From Ilumatobacteraceae bacterium (GTDB taxonomy: Bacteria; Actinomycetota; Acidimicrobiia; Acidimicrobiales; Ilumatobacteraceae): a stretch of DNA of 54,959 nt. The translations under genes were made by a program, and so were the position numbers. The DNA lies in the NCBI GenBank assembly GCA_017859395.1, contig JAFMNE010000011.1, positions 1-54,959 of the forward strand. Direction: 5' to 3'. Shown piece by piece: positions 34,963-43,055 of the stretch (positions within the stretch are counted from its first letter, which is position 1; each line of letters opens with the position of its first letter). The notes under the pieces were generated by a model, which saw only the letters and a program-made list of their open reading frames with translations, ran no database searches and had not been told where the DNA came from.

Positions 34963-36035
34963 CGGCGGCACCGTTCACCGCAGTGATCGACACCGCGCAG
35001 GTCATCGTGTGTTGTGGTGCCGGCGGAGTGGGCAAGACCACGATGTCGGCTGCCGTGGCCACAGCGGCCGCACAGCGTGGACGACGGGTTGTGGTCGTCA
35101 CCGTGGATCCCGCACGCCGTTTGGCCGATGCCTTAGGCCTGGTGGACGGGTTGGGTGCCGACCCTGAGGCCATTGATCTCGCCGACCGCATCGAAGGTGA
35201 CGGCGAACTGTGGGCAATGATGCTCGACGCCGACGTGGAACTCGAACGGGTGATCCGCACTCATGCAACAACTGAGGAACAGGCGCGCCGGGCACTGGCG
35301 AACCGGTTCACCCGCACCATCGGTGATTCTCTTGGTGGCACCCAGGAGTACATGGCCACTGAGGTGGTGCACCGATTGGTGAACGATGACCGCTTCGATC
35401 TGGTGGTGGTGGACACACCGCCGAGTGCGCAAGCACTCGACGTTCTGGATGCACCAGATGTGCTGGTGCGTTTTCTTGAACATCCGGTATTCGGGTTGTT
35501 GATGGGCTCGGGTGGCCGACGGATGCGCCTGCTGTCGGCCGCGACCCAACCGATCGTGCGCGCCATCGGTCGCGTGATCGGCTCCGATGTCCTGGCCGAT
35601 GTGGTGGAGTTCCTCCGCGAGTTCTCGGGGATGGAGGCTTCATTTGCGGCGCGAGCGCGGGAGGTACGCGCCATGTGGCGTGATGACAGCACCGCGTTTG
35701 TGCTGGTGACCGCGCCCCGAGTCGACACGGTGGATGAGACCCTGTGGTTTGATGAACGACTGGCCGAACACGGGGTGTCAACTGCCGGCATCATCGTGAA
35801 CCGCATGACGCCGTCGCCGCCTATCAGCGTGCCCTCAGGGTTCGATGATGACCTCGTCGAGTGGTCGGAATGGATGACCCAGTTGGCCACGGCCGAGGCC
35901 GACGCGGTGGGGCCCCTCGCCGAACGTGCCGACGCTCTGGGCGCGCCGTTGATGCTGGTGCGTCGTCTCGGTGCCGACGTACACGACGCCACTGGATTGT
36001 CGGTGTTGGCCGGGTATCTCGTCACGACCAGTTGA
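34959..36035 (+). CDS. ArsA-like (GET3/anion-transporting) ATPase, subunit 2
   Basis: A 358-residue ATPase resembling M. tuberculosis Rv3680. The P-loop is CCGAGGVGKTTMSAAVA, so the GKT lysine is kept, while the signature Lys of deviant Walker A motifs is Ala. VTVDPARRLADALGL is the switch-I region, DLVVVDTPPSAQALD is switch II, and FVLVTAPRVDTVDETLWF follows. The sequence YMATEVVHRL is typical of the family. With the upstream gene it is expected to form a heteromeric ATPase. The GTG start overlaps the previous stop. Confidence 0.88.
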   Translation: MTAAPFTAVIDTAQVIVCCGAGGVGKTTMSAAVATAAAQRGRRVVVVTVDPARRLADALGLVDGLGADPEAIDLADRIEGDGELWAMMLDADVELERVIRTHATTEEQARRALANRFTRTIGDSLGGTQEYMATEVVHRLVNDDRFDLVVVDTPPSAQALDVLDAPDVLVRFLEHPVFGLLMGSGGRRMRLLSAATQPIVRAIGRVIGSDVLADVVEFLREFSGMEASFAARAREVRAMWRDDSTAFVLVTAPRVDTVDETLWFDERLAEHGVSTAGIIVNRMTPSPPISVPSGFDDDLVEWSEWMTQLATAEADAVGPLAERADALGAPLMLVRRLGADVHDATGLSVLAGYLVTTS

Positions 36036-36088
36036 CCAACGACGCCGGGCTCACGCTGCTGAGGACGGCGCCCGCCGACATCGGGCGG

Positions 36089-36094
36089 TATCGT
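36089..36094 (+). promoter_or_regulatory. -10 element (TATCGT) of the receiver gene
   Basis: TATCGT is 7 bases before the GTG at 36102. Confidence 0.5.
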
Positions 36095-36101
36095 GCCCAT
36101 C

Positions 36102-36599
36102 GTGCACGTGCTGCTTGCCACCGACGCCGACTGGATTGTCGATGAGGTCACTGCCGCGCTCGGCGGGCCCGACACCTCGTTCACCGTGTGCCGTGAGGGC
36201 CGACTGGTGTCGTCGCTTGTCGCCGACCGAGATCCAGACCTGGTGATTGCCGACTTGCAGATCGGCTCCATGGGCGGCATGGCGGTCTGCATGGCTCTGC
36301 GGCTTGACGAGTCGGCTGGTGCTCTTGATCATGTGCCGGTGATCATGCTGCTCGACCGGGTGGCCGATGTGTATCTGGCGAAGCGCAGTGAGGCTGAAGG
36401 GTGGCTCGTGAAGCCACTTGACGCGCTGCGTCTGCGCCGCGCCGTCGACACTGTTCTCGACGGTGGAACATGGACAGAAGGCGTGTCTGCCGATGATGCG
36501 CCCAGTGCGGTGACCGACGACGGCTCCGCAGCCGAGAACGCCACCGATGACGGCTCTGTTGTGGCCGTCACCGATGGCGAAACCGTCGACGCCGGATAG
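36102..36599 (+). CDS. Stand-alone response-regulator receiver protein
   Basis: A 165-residue protein. Residues 1-120 form a receiver domain: VHVLLATDADWIVDEV at the N-terminus, the phospho-acceptor region LVIADLQIGSMGG, VPVIMLLDR, and the lysine of GWLVKPLDALRLRRAV. The switch Thr/Ser that usually follows IML is Leu here. The last 40 residues are acidic and rich in Thr, Ala and Asp, with no output domain. The start at 36102 is taken over GTG 36093 because the -10 overlaps the latter. No kinase is adjacent. It follows the ArsA-like pair on the same strand. Confidence 0.78.
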   Translation: MHVLLATDADWIVDEVTAALGGPDTSFTVCREGRLVSSLVADRDPDLVIADLQIGSMGGMAVCMALRLDESAGALDHVPVIMLLDRVADVYLAKRSEAEGWLVKPLDALRLRRAVDTVLDGGTWTEGVSADDAPSAVTDDGSAAENATDDGSVVAVTDGETVDAG

Positions 36600-36614
36600 G
36601 CTCGGCGTCCGCTA

Positions 36615-36692
36615 CGGGGTGTAGCGCAGCTTGGTTAGCGCGCCACGTTCGGGACGTGGAGGCCGGAGGTTCAAATCCTCTCACCCCGACCA
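36615..36692 (+). tRNA. tRNA-Pro (anticodon CGG)
   Basis: Acceptor CGGGGTG pairs with CACCCCG, with the C1-G72 pair typical of bacterial tRNA-Pro. The anticodon stem-loop is CCACG-TTCGGGA-CGTGG, giving CGG. The T-arm is GGAGG-TTCAAAT-CCTCT with near-full pairing. CCA is encoded at 36690-36692. Confidence 0.95.
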
Positions 36693-36694
36693 AC

Positions 36695-36840
36695 CACCCG
36701 GTGCTCGGCACCAGCGGTGAGCCGCAGCCCATGAAGTCGCTGTCGAGCGACACGTCGATGCGTATCAGTTTCGCAGGCTTCGCGCCGTTGCTCTTCATCA
36801 TCACGATCCAGAAATAGCGCTTCGGTGTGCCATCAACTAA
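36695..36840 (-). other. Possible gene remnant next to tRNA-Pro
   Basis: In this 263-base gap the minus strand has a frame with strong G/C third positions that reads GTPKRYFWIVMMKSNGAKPA and then LIRIDVSLDSDFMGCGS. It looks like part of a real protein, but has no acceptable start codon near its 5' end and runs without a stop into the antisense of the tRNA. I do not recognise a family. Confidence 0.3.
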
Positions 36841-36955
36841 CCGTTGGCAATTCCCACTCCACCGGTCGCGCGCATCACCCGCCACACATCGGGGTCTCGC
36901 TGCACCGCGAAGCGTCAACTCGGACGCACCGCCGGCACGATGACAGGATGGGTCG

Positions 36956-37771
36956 ATGACCACCGACTCGCTCCATATCTCCTCGCTGTTCTCCGTTGCT
37001 GGCAAGGTGGCTGTTGTCACCGGAGGTTCACGCGGCATCGGCGAAATGATCGCGGCCGGGCTACTCGCCAACGGCGCCAAGGTGTACATCTCGTCACGCA
37101 AGGCTGACCAGTGCGATGCCACCGCTGCACGCCTGAGCACGACCTACAACGCCGAGTGCGTGTCGATTCCCGCCGACCTCTCCGGACTCGACGGCGTCAG
37201 CGCATTAGCGGCCGCTGTTGCCGAACGGGAGAGCGCCGTGCACATCTTGGTGAACAATGCCGGCGTGTCCTGGGGTGCGCCCATCGCTGAGTTCCCGGAA
37301 AAGGGATGGGACAAGGTGTTCGACACCAACGTGAAGGGCGTGTTCTTCCTGACGCAACAACTGCTACCGCTCTTGGAAGCAGGAGGGACCGCCGACGATC
37401 CGGCGCGCATCGTGAATATTGGTTCCATCGATGGGCTGCGCACACCGATCTTCGACACTCACTCCTATGGCCCGTCCAAAGCTGCCCTGCATGCAATGAC
37501 GCGTGAGATGGCGGCCCGACTGGCCCGTCGCAACATCATCGCCAACGCCATTGCGCCGGGGCCATACCCGACATGGATGTTGTCGACCGGTGTTGGTGGT
37601 GGCGGCGACGTCGACAACACCGACTGGTCGGCGGTCGCCACCAGCAACCCGCGCGGACGTGTAGGTACACCAGAAGACATCGCGGGGCTCACCATCTTTT
37701 TGTGTTCACGCGCCGGCGCGTACACCGTCGGTGAGGTGATCACCAGCGATGGCGGCACCGTCGCCTCGTAA
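36956..37771 (+). CDS. Short-chain dehydrogenase/reductase (SDR)
   Basis: A 271-residue classical SDR. The cofactor loop is VTGGSRGIGEMIAAGL, NNAG is present (ILVNNAGVSWG) and the catalytic Ser, Tyr and Lys are in NIGSIDG and SYGPSKAALHAMTREMA. Arg after the second strand (YISSRKADQ) suggests NADP(H) use. The C-terminus GEVITSDGGTVAS is typical. The sequence is close to RhlG-like 3-oxoacyl reductases; the substrate is unknown. It stands alone. Confidence 0.9.
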   Translation: MTTDSLHISSLFSVAGKVAVVTGGSRGIGEMIAAGLLANGAKVYISSRKADQCDATAARLSTTYNAECVSIPADLSGLDGVSALAAAVAERESAVHILVNNAGVSWGAPIAEFPEKGWDKVFDTNVKGVFFLTQQLLPLLEAGGTADDPARIVNIGSIDGLRTPIFDTHSYGPSKAALHAMTREMAARLARRNIIANAIAPGPYPTWMLSTGVGGGGDVDNTDWSAVATSNPRGRVGTPEDIAGLTIFLCSRAGAYTVGEVITSDGGTVAS

Positions 37772-37794
37772 CCCTGCGCTGCCGGCCCTCGAGG

Positions 37795-38667
37795 TCAGCC
37801 CGGGGTGAGACGCGCGACCCGATCCACAAGACGCTCAGCACCGAGGTCGGTGCACATGGCAGCGAATTCGATGGTGGGGCCGCGCCACTGCCAGTCGTCC
37901 ACCGTGCCGACCGGCACGTCGCGCACCACCGTGGCCAACGTGCGATACAGCACGGCCGCCTCGCGATGTGCCGCAAGGTTCGCCCCAAGGCGTGCAGCGC
38001 CGCGCAACCCGGGCACATCCCACAACGCGGGTTCTGCCGGGATGTCGTCGAGGTGGCCGTAACGGGCGAGGACCGCAGCCGTCGACTTCGCTCCCCAGCC
38101 CGGCACCCCAGGGATGCCATCGGCGGTGTCGCCCACCAGCGCCAGGTAGTCCGCAATGGCGTCAGGCCCGATACCGAAGCGCTCGCGAACCGCGTCTTCA
38201 TCGACGATCTCGCGTTTACGTCGGTCGAACTGCACCACCCGCCGACCCTGCACACATTGACCGAGGTCTTTGTCTGGCGTGACGATCAGCACCTGCTCCA
38301 CACGATCATCGGCAGCGGCCACCACCGAGGCGGACGCAAGCGCGTCGTCGGCTTCGTAACGCTCCATCGGCCACACCGTTACTCCCAGCGATGACAGCGC
38401 GGCTTCCATCACCGGTATCTGCACCAGCAACTCGTCGGGCATCTCCGCATCGTCTTTGTACCCATCGAAGAGTTCGTTGCGAAAACTGGTGATGGTGTGG
38501 TCGCTGGCCACCCCCACATGGGTTGCACCATCGGCCAACAGTTGAATCGTGGACGACAGCACGCCGACCGTTGCGTCGAATTCACCCGGGGTGCGGCTAC
38601 CACCCGCGCTTGCTCCGAAATGCTGCCGGAACAGTTCATAGGTGCCGTCAACGAGGTGGACCTTCAT
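37795..38667 (-). CDS. 5'-3' exonuclease (DNA polymerase I N-domain-like, FEN family)
   Basis: A 290-residue stand-alone 5'-3' exonuclease. The PIN-like active site is seen in MKVHLVDGTYELFR, YEADDALASAS and VTPDKDLGQCV. ALVGDTADGIPGVPGWGAKSTAAVLARYG is the helix-hairpin-helix and metal region. Polymerase I normally carries this domain fused at its N-terminus; here it is alone, as in other actinobacteria, and may process flaps or RNA primers. The start MKVHL was chosen over ATG 38694 by homology. Confidence 0.9.
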   Translation of the reverse strand: MKVHLVDGTYELFRQHFGASAGGSRTPGEFDATVGVLSSTIQLLADGATHVGVASDHTITSFRNELFDGYKDDAEMPDELLVQIPVMEAALSSLGVTVWPMERYEADDALASASVVAAADDRVEQVLIVTPDKDLGQCVQGRRVVQFDRRKREIVDEDAVRERFGIGPDAIADYLALVGDTADGIPGVPGWGAKSTAAVLARYGHLDDIPAEPALWDVPGLRGAARLGANLAAHREAAVLYRTLATVVRDVPVGTVDDWQWRGPTIEFAAMCTDLGAERLVDRVARLTPG

Positions 38668-38771
38668 GGGGGCAGTCTTGCCGCTCGTCGCCACCGCGAC
38701 GCACGCGGGGAATGTCGATCACCGGCCCGAGGTTGACTCTCTGCGCCCCCTCACACGAAAAGGTCTCCCCC

Positions 38772-39728
38772 ATGCCTGCTGTTACTGCCGACACCCTCAC
38801 CCTTGCTCGCATCAGTCAGCCGGCCACGCCCGATGCCCGGCCGCGACCATTGAAGGCGATCTACTCCGCCCCAAGTGGCCACGAAGGCGAGGGGTTTCCG
38901 GTGCGTCGCGCCTTCTGGGGTGTGCCCACCGAGGACCTCGACCCGTTCATTCATATGGATCAGATGGGCGAGGTGAACTACGCCCCCTACGAACCTCGTG
39001 GCACCGACTGGCATCCACACCGCGGCTTCGAAACCGTCACCTACATCATCGACGGTGCGTTCTTGCACCAGGACTCTCACGGTGGTGGCGGGTCGATCAC
39101 CAACGGCGCAACCCAGTGGATGACAGCGGGAAGCGGCATCTTGCATATCGAGACACCCCCCGAGGCTCTGGTGGTGCGCGGTGGCCTCTTCCACGGGTTG
39201 CAGTTGTGGGTGAACCTTCCCGCAGCATCGAAGATGACCCCGCCGCGCTACCAGAACCTGGGGCCGGAACTGGTCACACTGGTCACCACTCACGACGCCG
39301 GCAGTCTCATTCGGGTGATCGCTGGCGATGTCGATGGCCATCAGGGCCCGGGCGGAACACACACGCCCATCACCATCGCCCATGCCACCGTCACCGCTGG
39401 CCACCGCATGACGCTGCCGTGGAACCCGGCCTACAACGCGCTCGGCTATGTGCTGGCCGGTGCGGGCACCGCCGGTGTGGAGGACGTCCCTGTCGGCGTT
39501 GGCAATCTTGCTGTGTTCGACACAGGCGACACCATCACCTTCACCGCAGCCGATGACCAGGACCTCGACCTGTATCTGCTGGGTGGGCAGCCCATTCGTG
39601 AACCGGTCGCCAAATATGGGCCGTTCGTGATGAACACCCGCGCCGAATTGCAGCAGGCCTATGAGGACTTCCAAGCCGGTCGTTTGGGCACCGTGCCCAC
39701 TGACGGCCTGCGCCCCTTCCGCGGCTGA
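38772..39728 (+). CDS. Pirin family protein
   Basis: A 318-residue double-cupin protein. The N-terminal cupin has the metal ligands in DWHPHRGFETVTYIIDG and the later HxE (ILHIETP). FHGLQLWVNLP and the C-terminal cupin region (PVAKYGPFVMNTRAELQQAYEDFQAGRLG) are typical of pirins. Bacterial pirins can have quercetinase activity or act as redox-linked regulators; the role here is unknown. It is flanked by the exonuclease and the SRP RNA gene, without an operon. Confidence 0.92.
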   Translation: MPAVTADTLTLARISQPATPDARPRPLKAIYSAPSGHEGEGFPVRRAFWGVPTEDLDPFIHMDQMGEVNYAPYEPRGTDWHPHRGFETVTYIIDGAFLHQDSHGGGGSITNGATQWMTAGSGILHIETPPEALVVRGGLFHGLQLWVNLPAASKMTPPRYQNLGPELVTLVTTHDAGSLIRVIAGDVDGHQGPGGTHTPITIAHATVTAGHRMTLPWNPAYNALGYVLAGAGTAGVEDVPVGVGNLAVFDTGDTITFTAADDQDLDLYLLGGQPIREPVAKYGPFVMNTRAELQQAYEDFQAGRLGTVPTDGLRPFRG

Positions 39729-39766
39729 GGTGGCATTGTCGTCCCGACACGACAACGCCGTGACGA

Positions 39767-39882
39767 GTGAGGTGACGGCCAGGCGATCTGCGGCGCACGA
39801 ACGATGCCGCTGAAGGCTGCTCCCTTCCGGGCCTGACCTGGTTCACGGGCGCCCGTCGCACAGGACCCGACCGCCACCTCAC
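39767..39882 (-). ncRNA. ffs: Signal recognition particle RNA (4.5S-type)
   Basis: The minus strand has the conserved SRP domain IV: AGGTCAGG-CCCGGAAGGGAGCAGCC, with the GGAA tetraloop. The outer ends GTGAGGTGGCGG and CCGTCACCTCAC pair as the closing stem. Ends are estimated from that stem, giving about 116 nt. Confidence 0.93.
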
Positions 39883-39949
39883 CCGCCGGGGACCGGCCGA
39901 TGACTCGACGGCTCCGAGGCTACCCGCCGATAGCGTGGGCGGTTCATCG

Positions 39950-40037
39950 GGAGAGGTGCGAGAGCGGCCGAATCGGCACGCTTGGAAAGCGTGTGAAGGG
40001 CAACCTTCCGTGGGTTCGAATCCCACCCTCTCCGCCA
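39950..40037 (+). tRNA. tRNA-Ser (anticodon GGA)
   Basis: Acceptor GGAGAGG pairs with CCTCTCC. The anticodon stem-loop is CACGC-TTGGAAA-GCGTG, giving GGA. A long variable arm (GAAGGGCAACCTTC) confirms a class II tRNA. CCA is encoded at 40035-40037. Confidence 0.96.
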
Positions 40038-40062
40038 CGGGGATGCCCGTCTGCTCCGCGCG

Positions 40063-40068
40063 TAACAT
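40063..40068 (+). promoter_or_regulatory. -10 element (TAACAT) of the TetR gene
   Basis: TAACAT is 6 bases before the ATG at 40075. Confidence 0.6.
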
Positions 40069-40074
40069 CACGTC

Positions 40075-40722
40075 ATGGCTGCGGCAGGCACACCCGGGCG
40101 TTCAGGAGACAAATCGTTGTCCGTACGCGTCCGCCTCCTTGAGGCCGCTATCGCTGCCATCGGGGAATCCGGCGAAGCAGGTATGCGCATCGACCGCATC
40201 TGCGACGACGCCAATGTTGCCAAGGCCTCGCTGTACCACTCCTTCGGCGACCGCGACGGCCTCGTGACCGCCGCTCAGGCCGAGCGCTACCGGCGAGCCA
40301 TGCGCGGCCAGATCGATGAGTACATGCTGTCGATCCGCCAATGCCATACCCGCGACGAGTTCGCCCAACTGCTTCGCGACTGGGTCGACGGTCTCACCGA
40401 TGAGCGCGGGGTGGCCCGACGACGAATCCGAGTGGACGTGCTGGGCAGTTCGGTGTCACGCCCATCGTTGCGCGACCAACTCGCCGAAGTCGACCAACAA
40501 GTCGCCCGCGAAGTGGCTGCTCTGTTGCTGATCGCCCACGACCGGGGATGGATCAACATGCCCTTCGATCTCGAGACCGCCGCGATGTGGTGGTACGGCA
40601 TGTTGAACGGTCGCTACACGCTCGAACACAACGCCGACGCAGCACGACTCGCCGAGTGGGATCGCATCGCCACCACCGCCATGCTGGCCGTGGTCTTCAG
40701 CGAGTCGCCTCAACCGGATTGA
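40075..40722 (+). CDS. TetR-family transcription regulator
   Basis: A 215-residue regulator. The helix-turn-helix is at about residues 22-68 (LLEAAIAAIGESGEAGMRIDRICDDANVAKASLYHSFGDRDGLV). The C-terminal ligand domain has no recognisable specificity; MWWYGMLNGRYTLEH resembles members that regulate fatty-acid or CoA-ester genes. It lies between tRNA-Ser and tadA, both on the same strand, with no divergent partner, so its target is not obvious. Confidence 0.88.
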   Translation: MAAAGTPGRSGDKSLSVRVRLLEAAIAAIGESGEAGMRIDRICDDANVAKASLYHSFGDRDGLVTAAQAERYRRAMRGQIDEYMLSIRQCHTRDEFAQLLRDWVDGLTDERGVARRRIRVDVLGSSVSRPSLRDQLAEVDQQVAREVAALLLIAHDRGWINMPFDLETAAMWWYGMLNGRYTLEHNADAARLAEWDRIATTAMLAVVFSESPQPD

Positions 40723-40760
40723 CCTCAGTCACCGTGCCCGACGAGCACGGGCCACACGCC

Positions 40761-40766
40761 TAGCAT
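40761..40766 (+). promoter_or_regulatory. -10 element (TAGCAT) of tadA
   Basis: TAGCAT is 7 bases before the GTG at 40774. Confidence 0.55.
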
Positions 40767-40773
40767 CGCCCCC

Positions 40774-41244
40774 GTGACTGACGACCCATCCCACGACGAT
40801 CATCTCGTGTGGATGGCACAGGCACTCGACGAGGCCCGCGCTGCACTCGCCCATGATGACGTGCCGGTGGGTGCTGTGGTGGTGCGCAACGGCGAGGTGA
40901 TCGCCGCTCGTCATAATGAACGCGAACTCACCGGTGACCCCACCGCACATGCCGAAGTGCTGGCGCTACGCGATGCAGCACAGGTGGTGGGCCATTGGCG
41001 TCTCGATGACTGCACGCTGGTCGTCACCTTGGAACCATGCGCCATGTGTGCCGGTGCACTGGTGAACGCACGTGTCGGTCACCTCGTCTACGGCGCAACC
41101 GACCCAAAAGCGGGTGCGGCCGGTAGCTGTTTCGACCTTGTCGATTCTCCGGTGTTAAACCATCGCGTCGGCCGCACGGTTGGCGTGGCCGACGACGAAT
41201 GCGGTCGCCTGCTGCGCGAGTTCTTTGCCGCTCGTCGACGGTGA
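40774..41244 (+). CDS. tadA: tRNA-specific adenosine deaminase
   Basis: A 156-residue TadA that converts adenosine 34 of tRNA-Arg(ACG) to inosine. The zinc and proton-shuttle residues are His59-x-Glu61 (AHAEVLAL) and Cys89/Cys92 (LEPCAMCAGAL). VGHLVYGATDPKAGAAGS and the C-terminal LLREFFAARRR are typical. The GTG start is set by the -10. tRNA-Ser(CGA) follows 74 bases later, a common neighbour of tadA. Confidence 0.95.
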   Translation: MTDDPSHDDHLVWMAQALDEARAALAHDDVPVGAVVVRNGEVIAARHNERELTGDPTAHAEVLALRDAAQVVGHWRLDDCTLVVTLEPCAMCAGALVNARVGHLVYGATDPKAGAAGSCFDLVDSPVLNHRVGRTVGVADDECGRLLREFFAARRR

Positions 41245-41318
41245 CACTCTCGTTCACCATTGCGAGCAGCACCATGGTCGGGTCGCCATCGCGATGCGCG
41301 CCGATAGCCTCCGCGGAC

Positions 41319-41408
41319 GGAAGGATGCCAGAGCGGACGAATGGGACGGCCTCGAAAGCCGTTGAGGCCTTCGGGTCTCCGTGGGTTCGAATCCCACTCC
41401 TTCCGCCA
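41319..41408 (+). tRNA. tRNA-Ser (anticodon CGA)
   Basis: Acceptor GGAAGGA pairs with TCCTTCC. The anticodon stem-loop is ACGGC-CTCGAAA-GCCGT, giving CGA. A long variable arm is present. CCA is encoded at 41406-41408. Confidence 0.96.
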
Positions 41409-41422
41409 CACCGGCGGGTCAC

Positions 41423-43021
41423 TCACCCGCAATCGGTGTTGTCGTCGGGAGGCGACAGGTCGACCAGATAGTCGTTGACCACGTCAATCACGCATGAGTT
41501 GAGCCCGTACCCGGTGTGCTCCTCCGCGTCGACCACCACCAATCGCCCGTCATCGAGCGCTGCAGCCATCGCCCGGGTCGATGCCAACGGCGTGGCCGGG
41601 TCGCCGGTGGTGCCGATCACCACGATGGGCCCGGCACCCACACCGCTCACCTCGGCACGATCATCAGCTGGTGCGGGAAGAAACCCACAGAACGGCACCC
41701 CCACCGACCCGTCGGGCACCAACCGAGGAGCTACCTCGCGGTAGCGCTGCACCAATGCATCCTCGTCATCTGGGCTGAGTCGTTCGGTGGTGTCGGCACA
41801 CGAAATCACCTGAAACGCTTCGAGTTCGTTACCCCATGTGCCATCGGCCGCGCGTTGGAAATACGAATCGTGCAGCGCGAGCAGACCCAACCCATCACCG
41901 CGTGCTGCATCAGCCAGGGCGCGTTCGAGCCGTGGCCAGAAGCTCTCTGAGTACATCGCTTGGATCACTGCGTTGATTCCCACCGCGAGATTCGCTGGCG
42001 GTCGCGACGGATCGGTGGGCACCGGATCGGCATCGAGTTGTGCCATCAACGCATCAAATGCACCTTCAGCGTCACCGTCGTTGTGGAACGCACACGCCGA
42101 GCGAGCGCTGCATGAGGCCAGAAACCGGCCGAGCGACGCCTCGAAACCGGTGAGTTGCTGCAATGTGGACTCCACCGGGTCGGCATCGGGATCGGCGGCG
42201 CCGTCGAGCACCGCGGCCCGCACCGAATCGGGGAACAACGTGGCCCAGGTGGCACCCAGTTCGCTGCCGTAGGAGAACCCGAAATAGGTCACCTGCTCTT
42301 CGCCCAGACCACGCCGCAGCCAATCGATGTCGGCTGCGGTGTGATTGGTGCCGAGAAAGGCGATGAGGTCGCCAACCTCGGTGGTGCAGCGATCGGCGAA
42401 CTCTTGAGACCGTGCCAACAACGTGGCACGTTCGTCGTCGGTTTCCGGTGTGATATCGATCTCGGCGAAATACGGGTCGTAGTCATCGATGCAATCGACC
42501 ACCGGGCGGCTCTCACCGGTGCCGCGCGGATCCCACCCGATGACGTCGAAACGCTCAATGATCGCGTCGTCCCACACCTGATCGGCGTACTGGGCGTAGA
42601 TCGACCCGCCGAACCCCGGCCCACCCGGGTTCACGAACATCACACCGATGCGATCATCAGGTGATGTGGCCCGGTGACGAGCCACGAACAACTCCAGCGT
42701 GCCGGCGCTGTGATCGGTGTGGTCGATCGGCGCCTCCACCACCGCGGTGTCCACTCCCCCACCAACCTCCACCCAGTCGATCTGCGGCGACAGCGCATCA
42801 TCGAACATGTCACGAACCGACGTGGCCGCGGGCACCGTGGTCGACGACGTATCCACTGTTGATGGTGCTGGGGCGGTGGTGGTGACCACCGCCGTTGCTG
42901 CAGCGGAGGTGTTGTCGGTGTCGGTCACATCGGCGTCAATCACCGTTGGGGCATCACCCCCGCCACAGGCCGCCATGACGGCCAGCGCCACACACATCGA
43001 CACAACCGGGCGCCACCGCAT
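41423..43021 (-). CDS. Exported alpha/beta hydrolase, tripeptidyl-peptidase (S33) family
   Basis: A 532-residue lipoprotein with lipobox VMAAC at about residues 15-19 and a Thr/Ala-rich linker. The alpha/beta hydrolase domain is typical of actinobacterial secreted peptidases (SlpD/Tap type): MFVNPGGPGFGG (oxyanion loop), FDVIGWDPRGTGES, the nucleophile GFSYGSELG, and the C-terminal TAP domain with VVIGTTGDPATPL and the catalytic His in EEHTGYGL. It removes N-terminal peptides from extracellular substrates. ATG 43021 is fixed by the lipoprotein signal and TACGAT 6 bases upstream. Confidence 0.92.
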   Translation of the reverse strand: MRWRPVVSMCVALAVMAACGGGDAPTVIDADVTDTDNTSAAATAVVTTTAPAPSTVDTSSTTVPAATSVRDMFDDALSPQIDWVEVGGGVDTAVVEAPIDHTDHSAGTLELFVARHRATSPDDRIGVMFVNPGGPGFGGSIYAQYADQVWDDAIIERFDVIGWDPRGTGESRPVVDCIDDYDPYFAEIDITPETDDERATLLARSQEFADRCTTEVGDLIAFLGTNHTAADIDWLRRGLGEEQVTYFGFSYGSELGATWATLFPDSVRAAVLDGAADPDADPVESTLQQLTGFEASLGRFLASCSARSACAFHNDGDAEGAFDALMAQLDADPVPTDPSRPPANLAVGINAVIQAMYSESFWPRLERALADAARGDGLGLLALHDSYFQRAADGTWGNELEAFQVISCADTTERLSPDDEDALVQRYREVAPRLVPDGSVGVPFCGFLPAPADDRAEVSGVGAGPIVVIGTTGDPATPLASTRAMAAALDDGRLVVVDAEEHTGYGLNSCVIDVVNDYLVDLSPPDDNTDCG

Positions 43022-43027
43022 CGGGTC

Positions 43028-43033
43028 ATCGTA
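43028..43033 (-). promoter_or_regulatory. -10 element (TACGAT) of the peptidase gene
   Basis: TACGAT is 6 bases before the ATG at 43021. Confidence 0.5.
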
Positions 43034-43042
43034 GGTGGGTCG

Positions 43043-43048
43043 TAGCCT
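43043..43048 (+). promoter_or_regulatory. -10 element (TAGCCT) of the ABC exporter
   Basis: TAGCCT is 7 bases before the ATG at 43056. Confidence 0.5.
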
Positions 43049-43055
43049 TGGGGTC

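Noticed and set aside
36568-37140. Long minus-strand frame across tRNA-Pro and the SDR start, including GFEPPASTSRTWRANQ.
   Set aside because: The latter string is the antisense of a tRNA, a well-known annotation artefact. Only the short middle part was kept as a possible remnant.
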